Assembly (NCBI GenBank): GCA_017406405.1
Contig: JAFQYO010000019.1
Location: 20,091 to 84,090 of the forward strand
Source: Candidatus Saccharimonadota bacterium
Lineage (GTDB): Bacteria > Patescibacteriota > Saccharimonadia > Saccharimonadales > Saccharimonadaceae
DNA: 64,000 nt
Direction: 5' to 3'
Positions 1 through 7,160 of this stretch are shown in pieces (position 1 is the first letter of the stretch; each line of letters opens with the position of its first letter). The notes below the pieces were generated by a model, which searched no databases, was not told where the DNA came from, and saw only the letters and a list, made by a program, of their open reading frames with translations. Both the position numbers and the translations under genes were made by a program.

Positions 1-1181
1 CGATTATTTTTAAAGCCGACAAAGATACAAACACTCTCTTGGATTTTCGTTATAATCCCGAGCTTAAGGCGGAAAATGGCAAAAACGGTTCCGGGACACG
101 CTCCGCTGGGCGTGCCGGAAAAGACTTGATCGTCGAAGTTCCGATTGGAACCGTTGTAAAACGCGATGGAGAAATAATCGCCGATTTAACTAAAGACAAA
201 CAAGAAGCCGTAGTCGCGAAAGGCGGCGAGGGAGGTTTCGGAAATGCCCACTTTAAATCATCTGTTCGTCAAGCCCCGACGATTGCTGAAGTCGGCGAGC
301 CGGGCGAGTCTTTCGAGGCGGAGCTCGAGCTAAAACTCCTTGCTGACGTCGGTCTAGTCGGCCTTCCTAACGCTGGTAAATCGACTTTTCTCTCTGTCGT
401 CTCAAACGCAAAACCAGAAATCGCAAACTATCCCTTTACGACGATTACGCCTAATCTTGGCGTCGCCACAATCGACAAACAAGATTTGTTGATTGCTGAC
501 ATTCCTGGCCTGATTGAGGGCGCTTCCGAAGGAAAAGGCCTCGGGCATGATTTTTTGCGTCATGTCGACCGCACGGCGGTCTTATTGCACCTTATCGACA
601 TTTATAATGACGATGCCGGCTCTGCCTATGAGACTATCCGTAAAGAACTAGAAAAGTATTCCGACCTAAAAACTCGCCCAGAAATTGTCGCTCTTACAAA
701 ATGCGAAGGCATCGACCCTGAGATTATCGAGATGCAAAGATCCTCTATTCTCAAGAAAAATCCTTCCGCGAAACTTTTCGTGATTTCTTCCGTCGCGCAT
801 CAAGGAATCGAAGAATTATTGCGCGCAGTATTAGGGCAGATAAATCTCGTTTCGACCGAATCTAAAGAACAAACCGCCCCGGATGAAAATCCTCAAGAAG
901 ATGAAGATTTGCCGACTATTTCTCTCCCTTCTAGCGCCCTAAAGACAGCCTGGAAGGCAGAAAAAATCGTCGACGACGAAGGCGTTGAGAAATATATCGT
1001 AACCGGCGAAAAAATCGAGAAATTCGCTCGTCGTACCGATTTAAACAACTACGCCTCTGTTAATCGTCTTCGCGATATCATGAAAAAACTCGGCATCCGG
1101 GGAGAATTGACTTCTCTCGGTGCAAAACCGGAGTCTATTATCTCAATCGCCGGAAAAGAATTTACGCTAGTCGAAGAGTAG
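1..1181 (+). CDS. obgE: GTPase Obg/CgtA, 5' end outside window
   Basis: Ribosome-associated GTPase that acts in 50S subunit assembly and stress control. Reading frame is open from base 3, so the N-terminus lies upstream; the first visible residues (IIFKADKDTNTLLDF) are the glycine-rich Obg fold. The G domain shows G1 GLPNAGKST, switch residues around FTTITPN, and G3 DIPGLIEGASEGKGLGHDF. G4 reads TKCE instead of the usual NKxD, which is conservative at the lysine but unusual at the last residue. An acidic linker (DENPQEDED) leads to a complete C-terminal OCT domain ending IAGKEFTLVEE. The gene stops within 10 bases of the truncated end of the convergent cassette array, and I see no terminator between them. 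Identity is secure. Confidence 0.96.
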   Translation, partial: IIFKADKDTNTLLDFRYNPELKAENGKNGSGTRSAGRAGKDLIVEVPIGTVVKRDGEIIADLTKDKQEAVVAKGGEGGFGNAHFKSSVRQAPTIAEVGEPGESFEAELELKLLADVGLVGLPNAGKSTFLSVVSNAKPEIANYPFTTITPNLGVATIDKQDLLIADIPGLIEGASEGKGLGHDFLRHVDRTAVLLHLIDIYNDDAGSAYETIRKELEKYSDLKTRPEIVALTKCEGIDPEIIEMQRSSILKKNPSAKLFVISSVAHQGIEELLRAVLGQINLVSTESKEQTAPDENPQEDEDLPTISLPSSALKTAWKAEKIVDDEGVEKYIVTGEKIEKFARRTDLNNYASVNRLRDIMKKLGIRGELTSLGAKPESIISIAGKEFTLVEE

Positions 1182-1187
1182 TAATCT

Positions 1188-1402
1188 TAACATCCCCGCA
1201 AACCCGTACCCGCGAGTGCTGTAGTACTGAGGGTTTAAGTACGACGAGAGGAAGCGCAGGTTGTCGGAGTACGTAGTATTGTTAGAACGAAGCGACCAAT
1301 AGTAGCCGAGCGAACCTCTGCTGCTGAGCTCCGTAGAGCTCCAGTAGTAGCCGCCACTTCTCACATACGATAATGGAGCGCTAAGAAGGCCGTAGTCGCG
1401 GG
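1188..1402 (-). pseudogene. Cassette C: variable lectin-like C-terminal fragment, 3' truncated
   Basis: Minus-strand fragment in frame with cassette B upstream of it (linker CVSPLST). It codes RDYGLLSAPLSYVRSG, then GGYYWSSTELSSRGSLGYYW, and ends GYGFAG. The shared 3' end breaks at GGGTTTGCGG, exactly where obgE's stop region begins, so the normal VRC ending is lost and the frame runs into antisense obgE. No start or ribosome site. I read it as a broken copy that marks one end of the array. Confidence 0.7.
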
Positions 1403-1630
1403 TGGAGAGAGGCGATACGCAACGCATCGCAAGACCGTAACCGTGATTATTAACACTTATAGGGTTTAGATAATTTGATCGATGAGTTTGATTCCAAGAT
1501 GACGTATCGGATCGAGAGGCACGCGACCAATAGTAGCCATCGGTGCCTCTATTGTTAAGCGAAGAAGCCCAGTAGTAATCTCCACTTCTCACATACAATA
1601 ATGGAGCGCTAAGAAGGCCGTAGTCGCGGG
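1403..1630 (-). pseudogene. Cassette B: divergent variable lectin-like fragment
   Basis: The most divergent unit. It keeps the 5' block (RDYGLLSAPLLYVRSG) and the ending GYGLAMRC, but the interior (for example SRASRSDTSSWNQTHRSNYL) differs from the other three at many non-variable sites too. It runs in frame into cassette C through CVSPLST, so one continuous reading frame spans B and C. The only possible start is a TTG inside the preceding cassette's end. It probably belongs to an older or different template lineage. Confidence 0.65.
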
Positions 1631-1640
1631 AGGTTCTTGT

Positions 1641-1853
1641 GTCGCACCGCAAACCCGTTTCCGCGATAGTTGTAGTACTGAGGGCCCAAGCTTGATGAGT
1701 TGAAGTTCAGGTAGCTGGAGTACGTAGTATTGTAGGAACGAAGCGACCAATAGTAGCCGTTCGAACCTCTGTAGTTAAGCCCTGTAGAACCCCAGTCATA
1801 GTAGCCACTTCTCACATACGATAACGGGGCGCTGAGAAGGCCGTAGTCGCGGG
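1641..1853 (-). pseudogene. Cassette A: variable lectin-like fragment, frameshifted at its end
   Basis: Codes RDYGLLSAPLSYVRSG then GYYDWGSTGLNYRGSNGYYW and ends GNGFAVR. Compared with the intact ending of cassettes B and D (GTGCGTTGC or similar) it lacks about five bases at 1640-1646, which throws cassette B out of frame; the deletion lies between two short CG-containing repeats. It is preceded on the same strand by a perfect 10-bp hairpin with a T-rich tail, so read-through transcription into it should be stopped. Confidence 0.7.
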
Positions 1854-1888
1854 AAAGAAGAAACCGCCTCTTTCTAGAAAAGAGGCGG
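1853..1888 (-). terminator. Hairpin terminator in front of cassette A
   Basis: Perfect 10-bp stem CCGCCTCTTT/AAAGAGGCGG with loop CTAGA. Read on the minus strand it is followed by TTTCTTCTTT, so it fits a minus-strand intrinsic terminator and would isolate cassettes A-C from transcription coming from the right. Confidence 0.6.
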
Positions 1889-1915
1889 ATATCCAGTCGG
1901 GTTTATAACTCATGG

Positions 1916-1944
1916 TTGACTTTTAGTCTGCTTTACGTTAATAT
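1916..1944 (+). promoter_or_regulatory. Sigma-70-type promoter inside the cassette array
   Basis: TTGACT at 1916-1921, 17-bp spacer, TAATAT at 1939-1944. Expected start near 1951. It points toward cassette D, that is, antisense to the cassettes, unless the hairpin at 1966-1990 stops it. Confidence 0.6.
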
Positions 1945-1950
1945 AAGTGT

Positions 1951-1998
1951 GGAATTATTGAAATTATCGCCTTCGTCTTATGAGGGCGATTTTCAAAT
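1951..1998 (+). ncRNA. Possible very short RNA ending in a hairpin
   Basis: Downstream of the 1916-1944 promoter a 9-bp stem ATCGCCTTC/GAGGGCGAT (1966-1974 and 1982-1990) is followed by TTTTCAAATTT. This could be a 45-50 nt RNA or a leaky attenuator in front of antisense transcription of cassette D. No peptide start with a ribosome site is visible. The rest of 1999-2130 holds nothing I recognise. Confidence 0.35.
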
Positions 1999-2130
1999 TT
2001 AACGCTAGACGTAACCGCCCCAGACGAATTTGAATTTTCATCCAATTGTATTCCTCCTTCTACCGACCAGATTATTAGTCTACTAACCCTTTCTTTAGCC
2101 GTGAGTTATCTGGACTGATTTTAACATAAG

Positions 2131-2357
2131 TTATTTCGATAAACAACGCACCGCAAACCCGAATCCGCGACTGGTGCTGCCCCGAGGGTTTAAGCTCGAT
2201 GAGCTGAAGTACAGGCTGTTGGAGGCCGTGGTACTGTTGGAACGAAGCGACCAATAGTTGCCGCCCGAACCTCTGTCGTTAAGCCCCGTAGAGGCCCAGT
2301 AGTAGTAACCACTCCTCACATACGATAATGGAGCGCTAAGGAGGCCGTAGTCGCGGG
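2131..2357 (-). pseudogene. Cassette D: variable lectin-like fragment with intact C-terminus
   Basis: Separate unit with the same sharp 5' boundary. It codes RDYGLLSAPLSYVRSG, GYYYWASTGLNDRGSGGNYW and ends GFAVRCLSK followed by TAA, the kind of ending seen in DUF1566 / Fibrobacter-succinogenes-major-paralog domains (C-type-lectin-like fold; family assignment from general knowledge). It shows what a complete cassette end looks like. No upstream domain, promoter or ribosome site precedes it on the minus strand, so it is most likely silent where it stands. Confidence 0.7.
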
Positions 2358-2410
2358 AAAGAAAAGCTTCCTATAATGTAAAAATTACAACATATTTTTC
2401 TGAAAAATCC

Positions 2411-2439
2411 TTGACAAACTACTAAGAGTTTTTTAGAAT
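2411..2439 (+). promoter_or_regulatory. Promoter of structured ncRNA
   Basis: TTGACA at 2411-2416, 17-bp spacer, TAGAAT at 2434-2439; near-consensus and among the strongest promoters in the window. Predicted start about 2446. Confidence 0.75.
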
Positions 2440-2445
2440 AAACAT

Positions 2446-2588
2446 AAGCTGATACGCTTCACAGGGTTCCACTGAAAACTTAGTGGAGTGTGGAGACTAC
2501 ATTAAAAACAAAAACAGCGGATTAAAACAAAACAATGTGCCCTAGGGTGGGCGCGCATCAGCAAGTCGGGTCGAAAGGCCCGACTTTT
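2446..2588 (+). ncRNA. Structured small RNA upstream of uvrB, family unknown
   Basis: About 140-nt transcript with its own promoter and terminator and no reading frame. A closing stem GCTGAT..CGC pairs with GCG..ATCAGC (2548-2562 side). Inside is a hairpin CACA-TCCACT/AGTGGA-TGTG around loop GAAAACTT, an A-rich single-stranded stretch, then GCCC/GGGC hairpins. It lacks the SRP RNA signature (GGAAGGAAGCAG) and has no tmRNA tag or tRNA-like end. The long closed-stem architecture is loosely 6S-like, but I cannot assign it. It sits directly before the leaderless uvrB promoter. Confidence 0.6.
2563..2588 (+). terminator. Intrinsic terminator of the small RNA
   Basis: Stem AAGTCGGG/CCCGACTT with loop TCGAAAGG followed by TTTT. 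Confidence 0.75.
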
Positions 2589-2607
2589 ATGTCGCAAGTT
2601 CTTATGT

Positions 2608-2613
2608 TATAAT
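2608..2613 (+). promoter_or_regulatory. -10 box giving leaderless uvrB mRNA
   Basis: TATGTTATAAT (extended -10), box 2608-2613; start codon at 2620. The same geometry recurs before gatC, the ATPase gene, trmD, trpS, the GH97 gene and others. Confidence 0.65.
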
Positions 2614-2619
2614 TCCTTT

Positions 2620-4626
2620 ATGAAATTTCAACTCGTCTCGAAGTATAAACCAACCGGAGACCAACCCGCCGCAATCGCCCAACTCACAAAGGGCTTAAAA
2701 GAGGGAATCAAGGAACAAACTCTTCTTGGGGTGACCGGCTCTGGAAAAACCTTCACTATGGCGAACTTGATTCAAAATTTTGGAAAACCAACCCTTGTCT
2801 TGGCTCACAATAAAACCCTCGCCGCCCAGCTTTATTCCGAATTTCGCGAATTTTTCCCGAAAAACGAAGTTCACTATTTTGTTTCATATTTTGATTATTA
2901 CCAGCCTGAGGCTTATATTGCTTCGACCGACACATATATCGAAAAAGACTCCGCGATAAACGAAGAAATCGACCGCTTAAGACACGGCGCGACCGAAGCC
3001 CTCCTTACGAGAGATGATGTTATTATTATCGCCTCGGTTTCGTGTATTTATGGTATCGGCTCTCCTGAAAATTACCAAGAAATGTCTTACCCGCTCTGGA
3101 AACATCCGACCGGTTGGGTGACGACGAACGAAACACCCGTCCCGGACCAACTCTCGTTTATTCGCTCTCTTGTCTCTATGCAATACCACCGCAACGACCT
3201 CGCCTTTGAACGCGGCAATTTTCGAGTTATGGGCGACACTGTCGATCTTTTTCCTGCTTCAGGCGAATGGGCGTATCGGTTTGAATTTGGCTTCGATAAC
3301 CTCGAAGCAATAAAAATCATCGACCCTCTAACTGGTGAAGTGCGTGAGAAACCAGACCACATTCATATCTTCCCAAACACCCACTATGCCACTCCCGAAT
3401 CCGACCTACTCCGCGCCCTCAGCTTAATCAAAAAAGAATATAAAGAACGTCTCGCATTTTTTGAGCGACATGGAAAATACCTTGAGGCACAACGCTTGAC
3501 ACAAAGAATAAAATATGATTTAGAAATGCTGAAAGAAACTGGCTTTGTGAAGGGAATCGAAAACTATTCTCGTCATCTCGAAGGAAGAAAAGCGGGCGAG
3601 CCCCCTTCGACTCTCCTTGACTTTTTCCCGAAAGATTTTCTATTATTGGTTGACGAGTCTCACATGACTCTCCCTCAAGTTCGCGGTATGTATAATGGCG
3701 ACCATGCCCGAAAACTGAACCTTGTCGACTATGGATTCCGCCTTCCTTCCGCGCTCGACAATCGTCCTCTCACTTTCTCTGAGTTTTATCGCCATATTTC
3801 TCACGCTATCTACGTCTCTGCGACCCCTGGCGAATACGAGCTCTCAAATTGCCCGAAACCCGCCGAACAAGTCATTCGTCCGACTGGACTTCTCGACCCG
3901 AAAGTCGAAGTCCGTCCTTCCGAACACCAAATCGACGACCTGATGGAAGAAATTGACCGTCGTATCGCAAAAGGCCAGAGAACTCTCGTCACGACTCTCA
4001 CAAAGCGCATGGCGGAAGATTTGACCGACCATCTGAAAGAACGCGGAATAAAAACCGCCTATATTCATTCCGATATTGACACTCTCGAGCGTGGCGATAT
4101 TTTACGCGACCTCCGGGCGGGCGTGTATGACGTTTTAGTCGGAATAAACCTGCTCCGTGAAGGTCTTGACCTTCCCGAAGTGTCGCTTGTTGCAATTATC
4201 GACGCCGACAAAGAAGGATTTTTGCGTTCCGAATCAGCTTTAATCCAAACAATCGGCCGAGCTGCTCGTCACGTCGAAGGCTCGGTGATTATGTACGCCG
4301 ATATGATTACCGAAAGCATGGAAAAAGCCATTTCAGAAACCAGCCGTCGTCGCGAAATCCAAGAGAAATACAATCTCGACCACGGCATTGTTCCGAAGTC
4401 GGTCAGCAAAGAGATTTCAGCCGGCCTTCGCGCAATCATCCCCGAAAAAGAAACCGAATCAAAACTCGACATTAAAAGAATCCCGAAAGAAGAACTCCCT
4501 GCTCTCGTCAAAGAACTTACCGCTCAAATGCAACTCGCCGCCGCGAATCTCGAATTCGAGCGCGCCGCGCTTTTACGTGACCAAATATCCGAAATAGAGT
4601 CAAAAAATCCCACTAAAAAGTCTTAA
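2620..4626 (+). CDS. uvrB: Excinuclease ABC subunit B
   Basis: DNA-damage recognition helicase of nucleotide excision repair; loads onto damage with UvrA and recruits UvrC. Full length at 668 residues. Visible are Walker A GVTGSGKT (37-44), the beta-hairpin region [20 protein letters not shown], the DESHMTLPQ motif [10 protein letters not shown], the helicase motif [11 protein letters not shown], and a C-terminal UVR motif ([18 protein letters not shown]). The start is ATG 2620: a TATAAT box at 2608-2613 ends 6 nt before it and there is no ribosome site, so the mRNA is probably leaderless. Confidence 0.98.
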   Translation: MKFQLVSKYKPTGDQPAAIAQLTKGLKEGIKEQTLLGVTGSGKTFTMANLIQNFGKPTLVLAHNKTLAAQLYSEFREFFPKNEVHYFVSYFDYYQPEAYIASTDTYIEKDSAINEEIDRLRHGATEALLTRDDVIIIASVSCIYGIGSPENYQEMSYPLWKHPTGWVTTNETPVPDQLSFIRSLVSMQYHRNDLAFERGNFRVMGDTVDLFPASGEWAYRFEFGFDNLEAIKIIDPLTGEVREKPDHIHIFPNTHYATPESDLLRALSLIKKEYKERLAFFERHGKYLEAQRLTQRIKYDLEMLKETGFVKGIENYSRHLEGRKAGEPPSTLLDFFPKDFLLLVDESHMTLPQVRGMYNGDHARKLNLVDYGFRLPSALDNRPLTFSEFYRHISHAIYVSATPGEYELSNCPKPAEQVIRPTGLLDPKVEVRPSEHQIDDLMEEIDRRIAKGQRTLVTTLTKRMAEDLTDHLKERGIKTAYIHSDIDTLERGDILRDLRAGVYDVLVGINLLREGLDLPEVSLVAIIDADKEGFLRSESALIQTIGRAARHVEGSVIMYADMITESMEKAISETSRRREIQEKYNLDHGIVPKSVSKEISAGLRAIIPEKETESKLDIKRIPKEELPALVKELTAQMQLAAANLEFERAALLRDQISEIESKNPTKKS

Positions 4627-4658
4627 AAAACTGATTGGTTTATGCTAAAATAAAGTTA

Positions 4659-4985
4659 ATGAGTGAAGAAACGAAAAAACCTGTCCGTCCGCGAGAACGC
4701 CGGACTGCGTCTTCGGAAAAGCATGTTTCTCTCGAACGTCTAAATTCCGAACCGCCTGCGTCGCATTATTCCTCAATTATGTCCGCTCCCGCCGAAAAAC
4801 ATTTCCCGACCCTTCCTGTCGTCTGCGTCGCTCTCGTTATTAGCGTGATTTTAAACTTCGTCGCGCTTGCGGTGATACTCGCCAAGTCCGAAACCATCTC
4901 CGTCCTACGAGACCAAGTCTCGAGCGACCGTCGAAATATCGAAGAACTAAAAGAAGAACTAAACTCTTCGGCCAAAAATTCCTAA
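4659..4985 (+). CDS. Small single-pass membrane protein, function unknown
   Basis: 108 residues. A basic, proline/arginine-rich cytoplasmic N-terminus (KKPVRPRERRTASSEKH) precedes one strong membrane segment (about residues 55-77, FPTLPVVCVALVISVILNF...), then a short polar helix with heptad-like leucines (ISVLRDQVSSDRRNIEELKEEL) that could form a coiled coil. This resembles small CPR division- or envelope-associated proteins, but I do not recognise a family. The start at ATG 4659 follows TAAAAT (4646-4651) by 7 nt, so probably leaderless; an earlier in-frame codon at 4635 would lie upstream of the promoter. Confidence 0.7.
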   Translation: MSEETKKPVRPRERRTASSEKHVSLERLNSEPPASHYSSIMSAPAEKHFPTLPVVCVALVISVILNFVALAVILAKSETISVLRDQVSSDRRNIEELKEELNSSAKNS

Positions 4986-5014
4986 ACCCGAAAAAAAGTG
5001 ATATAATTATCACA

Positions 5015-5302
5015 ATGGAAATTACTGAAAAAGAAATAAATCATTTAGCTGATTTGTCAAATTTCTCCCTTGACGAGAAGGAAAAATCTGCCCTTAAGAC
5101 CGATTTACAAAACATTTTTAAATATATCTCGAAACTGAACGAACTCGACACAGAAAACGTCGAGCCCACATACCAAGTCTTCGAAATGGAAAATGTTTGG
5201 CGCCCAGACGAAATCATCCCTCAAGATGCCGACCGCGAAGCACTTCTTGCTCTCTCGGCGGAACAAGAAGACCATCAAATTAAAGTCCCGAAAGTTCTAT
5301 AA
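5015..5302 (+). CDS. gatC: Aspartyl/glutamyl-tRNA amidotransferase subunit C
   Basis: 95-residue stabilising subunit of the GatCAB complex that converts misacylated Glu-tRNA(Gln) and Asp-tRNA(Asn). Typical GatC sequence: ITEKEINHLADLSNFSLDE at the N-terminus, NIFKYISKLNELDTENVEPT, then WRPDEI. First gene of a tight operon with gatA (2-nt gap), an unusual HEPN-like gene and gatB. TATAAT at 5002-5007 ends 7 nt before the ATG, so probably leaderless. Confidence 0.95.
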   Translation: MEITEKEINHLADLSNFSLDEKEKSALKTDLQNIFKYISKLNELDTENVEPTYQVFEMENVWRPDEIIPQDADREALLALSAEQEDHQIKVPKVL

Positions 5303-5304
5303 TC

Positions 5305-6735
5305 ATGAGAATAGCTAACAAATCTACCTCAGCAGTCTCGCTTATTAAGGCCTCGCTCGAAAAAATCGAGAAACATAAAGATAAGAACATTTTTACCTTT
5401 ATAAACGCCGAGCCCGCCCTAAAAAAAGCCGAAGAAATCGACAAAAAAATCAAAAAAGGCGAGCCTGTCGGCCGTCTCGCTGGCGTCCCCTATGCCCTAA
5501 AAGATAATTTCCTCTCAAAGGAAGGAGAAACAACGGCTTCTGCACGCATTTTGACCGGTTTAGAAAGCCCAATCGACGCGACCTGTGTCGAAAAACTTGA
5601 GGCGGAGGGAGCGATTATGGTCGGTCGGACCAATCTCGACGCGTTCGCACATGGTTCATCGACAGAAAATTCATATTTCGGCCCAACAAAAAACGCTTTC
5701 GATTCCGAGCGCGTGGCTGGCGGCTCCTCCGGCGGTTCCGCCGTCGCTGTCGCTCTCGACTGCGTCGAGTTCGCGACTGGAACCGACACAGGCGGTTCCA
5801 TCCGCCAACCCGCTTCCTTTAACGGCGTCTTCGGGATAAAACCGACCTACGGAACTATCTCCCGTTACGGCGTTGTTGCTATGGCGTCCTCGACCGACGT
5901 CCTTGGCTTTTTTGCCAAGTCCGCCGCCGACCTCGACTTGCTCATGGAAATCGCTTCCGGCCATGACGAAAAAGACATGACCTCCCTCCCAGATTTTTAC
6001 GGTTCTGCCGACGTCGAGCTCGGAAAGAAAAAAATCGGTTTCGTTAAAGAATTCGTCGAATCTCCCGCTCTCGCCCCCGAACTAAAAACCGCTCTTGAAG
6101 AAAAGCTTTCCCTCGCAAAGTCGAAGGGTTACGAAATCATCGAACTAACTCTCCCTGCTCTAGAATACGCCCTTGCCGCTTATTACATTATTCAGCCCGC
6201 CGAGGTCGCCTCTAACCTCTCTCGTTATGATGGCATTCGCTACGCTTACCGAACAAAAACCCTAAAATCCCCGAAAATTTCGAGCGCGGACAAAAGTTCC
6301 GAAAAAACCGCCCTCGAAAACCTCTTTTTAAACACTCGCTCCGAAGGCTTTATGCGCGAAAACAAACGCCGTATTATGATTGGGAACTTTGTTTTGTCCT
6401 CCGGTTTTTATGATGCTTACTTCTTAAAAGCCGCAAAAGCCCGAACTTTAATTATCCAAGAATTCGAAAAAGCTTTTAAATCCGTCGACGCTATCTTGAG
6501 CCCTGTCGCCCCGAACCCCGCCTTTAAACTCGGAGAAAAGGTCAACGACCCGGTTTCCATGTATCTCGAAGACGTTATGAGCGTCCCAGTAAACCTCGCT
6601 GGCCTTCCTGCTGTTGCTTTCCCGGCCGGCTCTACAACTTCCGAAAAAACTCCTCATCTCCCGCTCGGCCTTCAACTTATCGGCCCGCGCCGAAGCGACA
6701 AAAATCTTCTTAAACTAGTGGAGGAATTAGTATAA
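5305..6735 (+). CDS. gatA: Aspartyl/glutamyl-tRNA amidotransferase subunit A
   Basis: Amidase-signature subunit that releases ammonia from glutamine for tRNA-dependent amidation. Ser-cisSer-Lys machinery is visible: ALKDNF (Lys), GGSSGGSAVAVA and TGTDTGGSIRQPASF (catalytic Ser in the signature). 476 residues, normal length, ending LGLQLIGPRRSDKNLLKLVEELV. Its stop overlaps the ATG of the next gene (TAATG at 6733-6737), implying translational coupling. Presence of GatCAB suggests that GlnRS and/or AsnRS is missing from the genome, which the window cannot show. Confidence 0.97.
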   Translation: MRIANKSTSAVSLIKASLEKIEKHKDKNIFTFINAEPALKKAEEIDKKIKKGEPVGRLAGVPYALKDNFLSKEGETTASARILTGLESPIDATCVEKLEAEGAIMVGRTNLDAFAHGSSTENSYFGPTKNAFDSERVAGGSSGGSAVAVALDCVEFATGTDTGGSIRQPASFNGVFGIKPTYGTISRYGVVAMASSTDVLGFFAKSAADLDLLMEIASGHDEKDMTSLPDFYGSADVELGKKKIGFVKEFVESPALAPELKTALEEKLSLAKSKGYEIIELTLPALEYALAAYYIIQPAEVASNLSRYDGIRYAYRTKTLKSPKISSADKSSEKTALENLFLNTRSEGFMRENKRRIMIGNFVLSSGFYDAYFLKAAKARTLIIQEFEKAFKSVDAILSPVAPNPAFKLGEKVNDPVSMYLEDVMSVPVNLAGLPAVAFPAGSTTSEKTPHLPLGLQLIGPRRSDKNLLKLVEELV

Positions 6736-7160
6736 TGGGAACATCTGCAATCACTCTTTTTGCGGCTATTTTCGTCGTTGGCGTTCTTGTCTTTGTCGCT
6801 ATTCTCCTCACCTCTCATAGAAACTACACTTTTAATAAACTAGAATACCAGTCTGATTTTTTAGCGATTGAAAATTCCCTCGTAAAAGAAAACCCCGCGA
6901 CATACAACATGGCCGTCGTTGAGGCCGACAAACTCCTCGACAAAGCTATGCACGAAATGGGGGTTTCTGGAAGGACGATGGGAGAGCGACTAAAACGTTG
7001 CGGAAAAGAAAAATTCGGCACTCATCTAAATTCCGTCTGGCGCGTCCATAAACTTCGAAACCAAATCGCTCACGAATCTCGTTTTTCTCTCGAATATCTG
7101 GAGTCGAAGCGCGCTCTCGCAGTTTATCGCCAAGCTTTAAAAGACCTAGGAGCCATCTAA
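6735..7160 (+). CDS. Membrane-anchored HEPN-like protein inside the gat operon
   Basis: 141 residues. One N-terminal membrane segment (about residues 5-26, ITLFAAIFVVGVLVFVAILL) is followed by an all-helical cytoplasmic domain. The domain contains VHKLRNQIAHES (R108-N-Q-I-A-H113), matching the R-x4-6-H motif (often RNxxxH) of HEPN RNases and the RNxIAH motif of DUF4145-like HEPN proteins. Its start and stop overlap gatA and gatB by single TAATG junctions, so it is translated with the amidotransferase. Possible roles are an RNase acting on RNA near the membrane or a non-catalytic binding domain; the sequence alone does not decide. Not a known Gat subunit. Confidence 0.7.
   Translation: MGTSAITLFAAIFVVGVLVFVAILLTSHRNYTFNKLEYQSDFLAIENSLVKENPATYNMAVVEADKLLDKAMHEMGVSGRTMGERLKRCGKEKFGTHLNSVWRVHKLRNQIAHESRFSLEYLESKRALAVYRQALKDLGAI

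Larger units (their letters stand above)
1188..2357 (-). repeat. Array of four variable-region cassettes (DGR-like signature)
   Basis: Four units of about 210-230 bp lie on the minus strand: three in tandem (1188-1402, 1403-1630, 1641-1853) and one separate (2131-2357). Each starts at the same sharp boundary, CCCGCGACTACGGCCT, followed by about 50 conserved bases coding RDYGLLSAPLSYVRSG, then a mosaic variable region, then a conserved end coding GFAVRC. No unit has an N-terminal domain, a start codon with ribosome site, or a promoter. Comparing the three most similar units codon by codon, 24 codons change the amino acid and 22 of these are NNC or NNT in all three copies (for example AAC, TAC, GAC, AGC, GGC, GCC, CTC, CGC, TTC). 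That is the pattern left by adenine-directed retromutagenesis of AAC/AAT template codons. Function as a silent store or as debris is inference. Confidence 0.75.

Noticed and set aside
1167..1652. 161-residue minus-strand reading frame as a real gene
   Set aside because: It starts with TTG inside a cassette end, lacks a ribosome site, and runs into antisense obgE; it is cassettes B and C read through.
2446..2588. SRP RNA or tmRNA
   Set aside because: No GGAAGGAAGCAG apical motif, no tag reading frame and no tRNA-like end with CCA.
2620..4626. Recoded genetic code (UGA as glycine)
   Set aside because: UGA serves as stop in several genes (for example 37639-37641, 44876-44878, 43473-43475) and frames are open without recoding; tRNA-Trp has the CCA anticodon.
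5490..5964. Antisense open frames over gatA
   Set aside because: Shadows of a codon-biased gene with many C-ending codons; no promoter or ribosome site.
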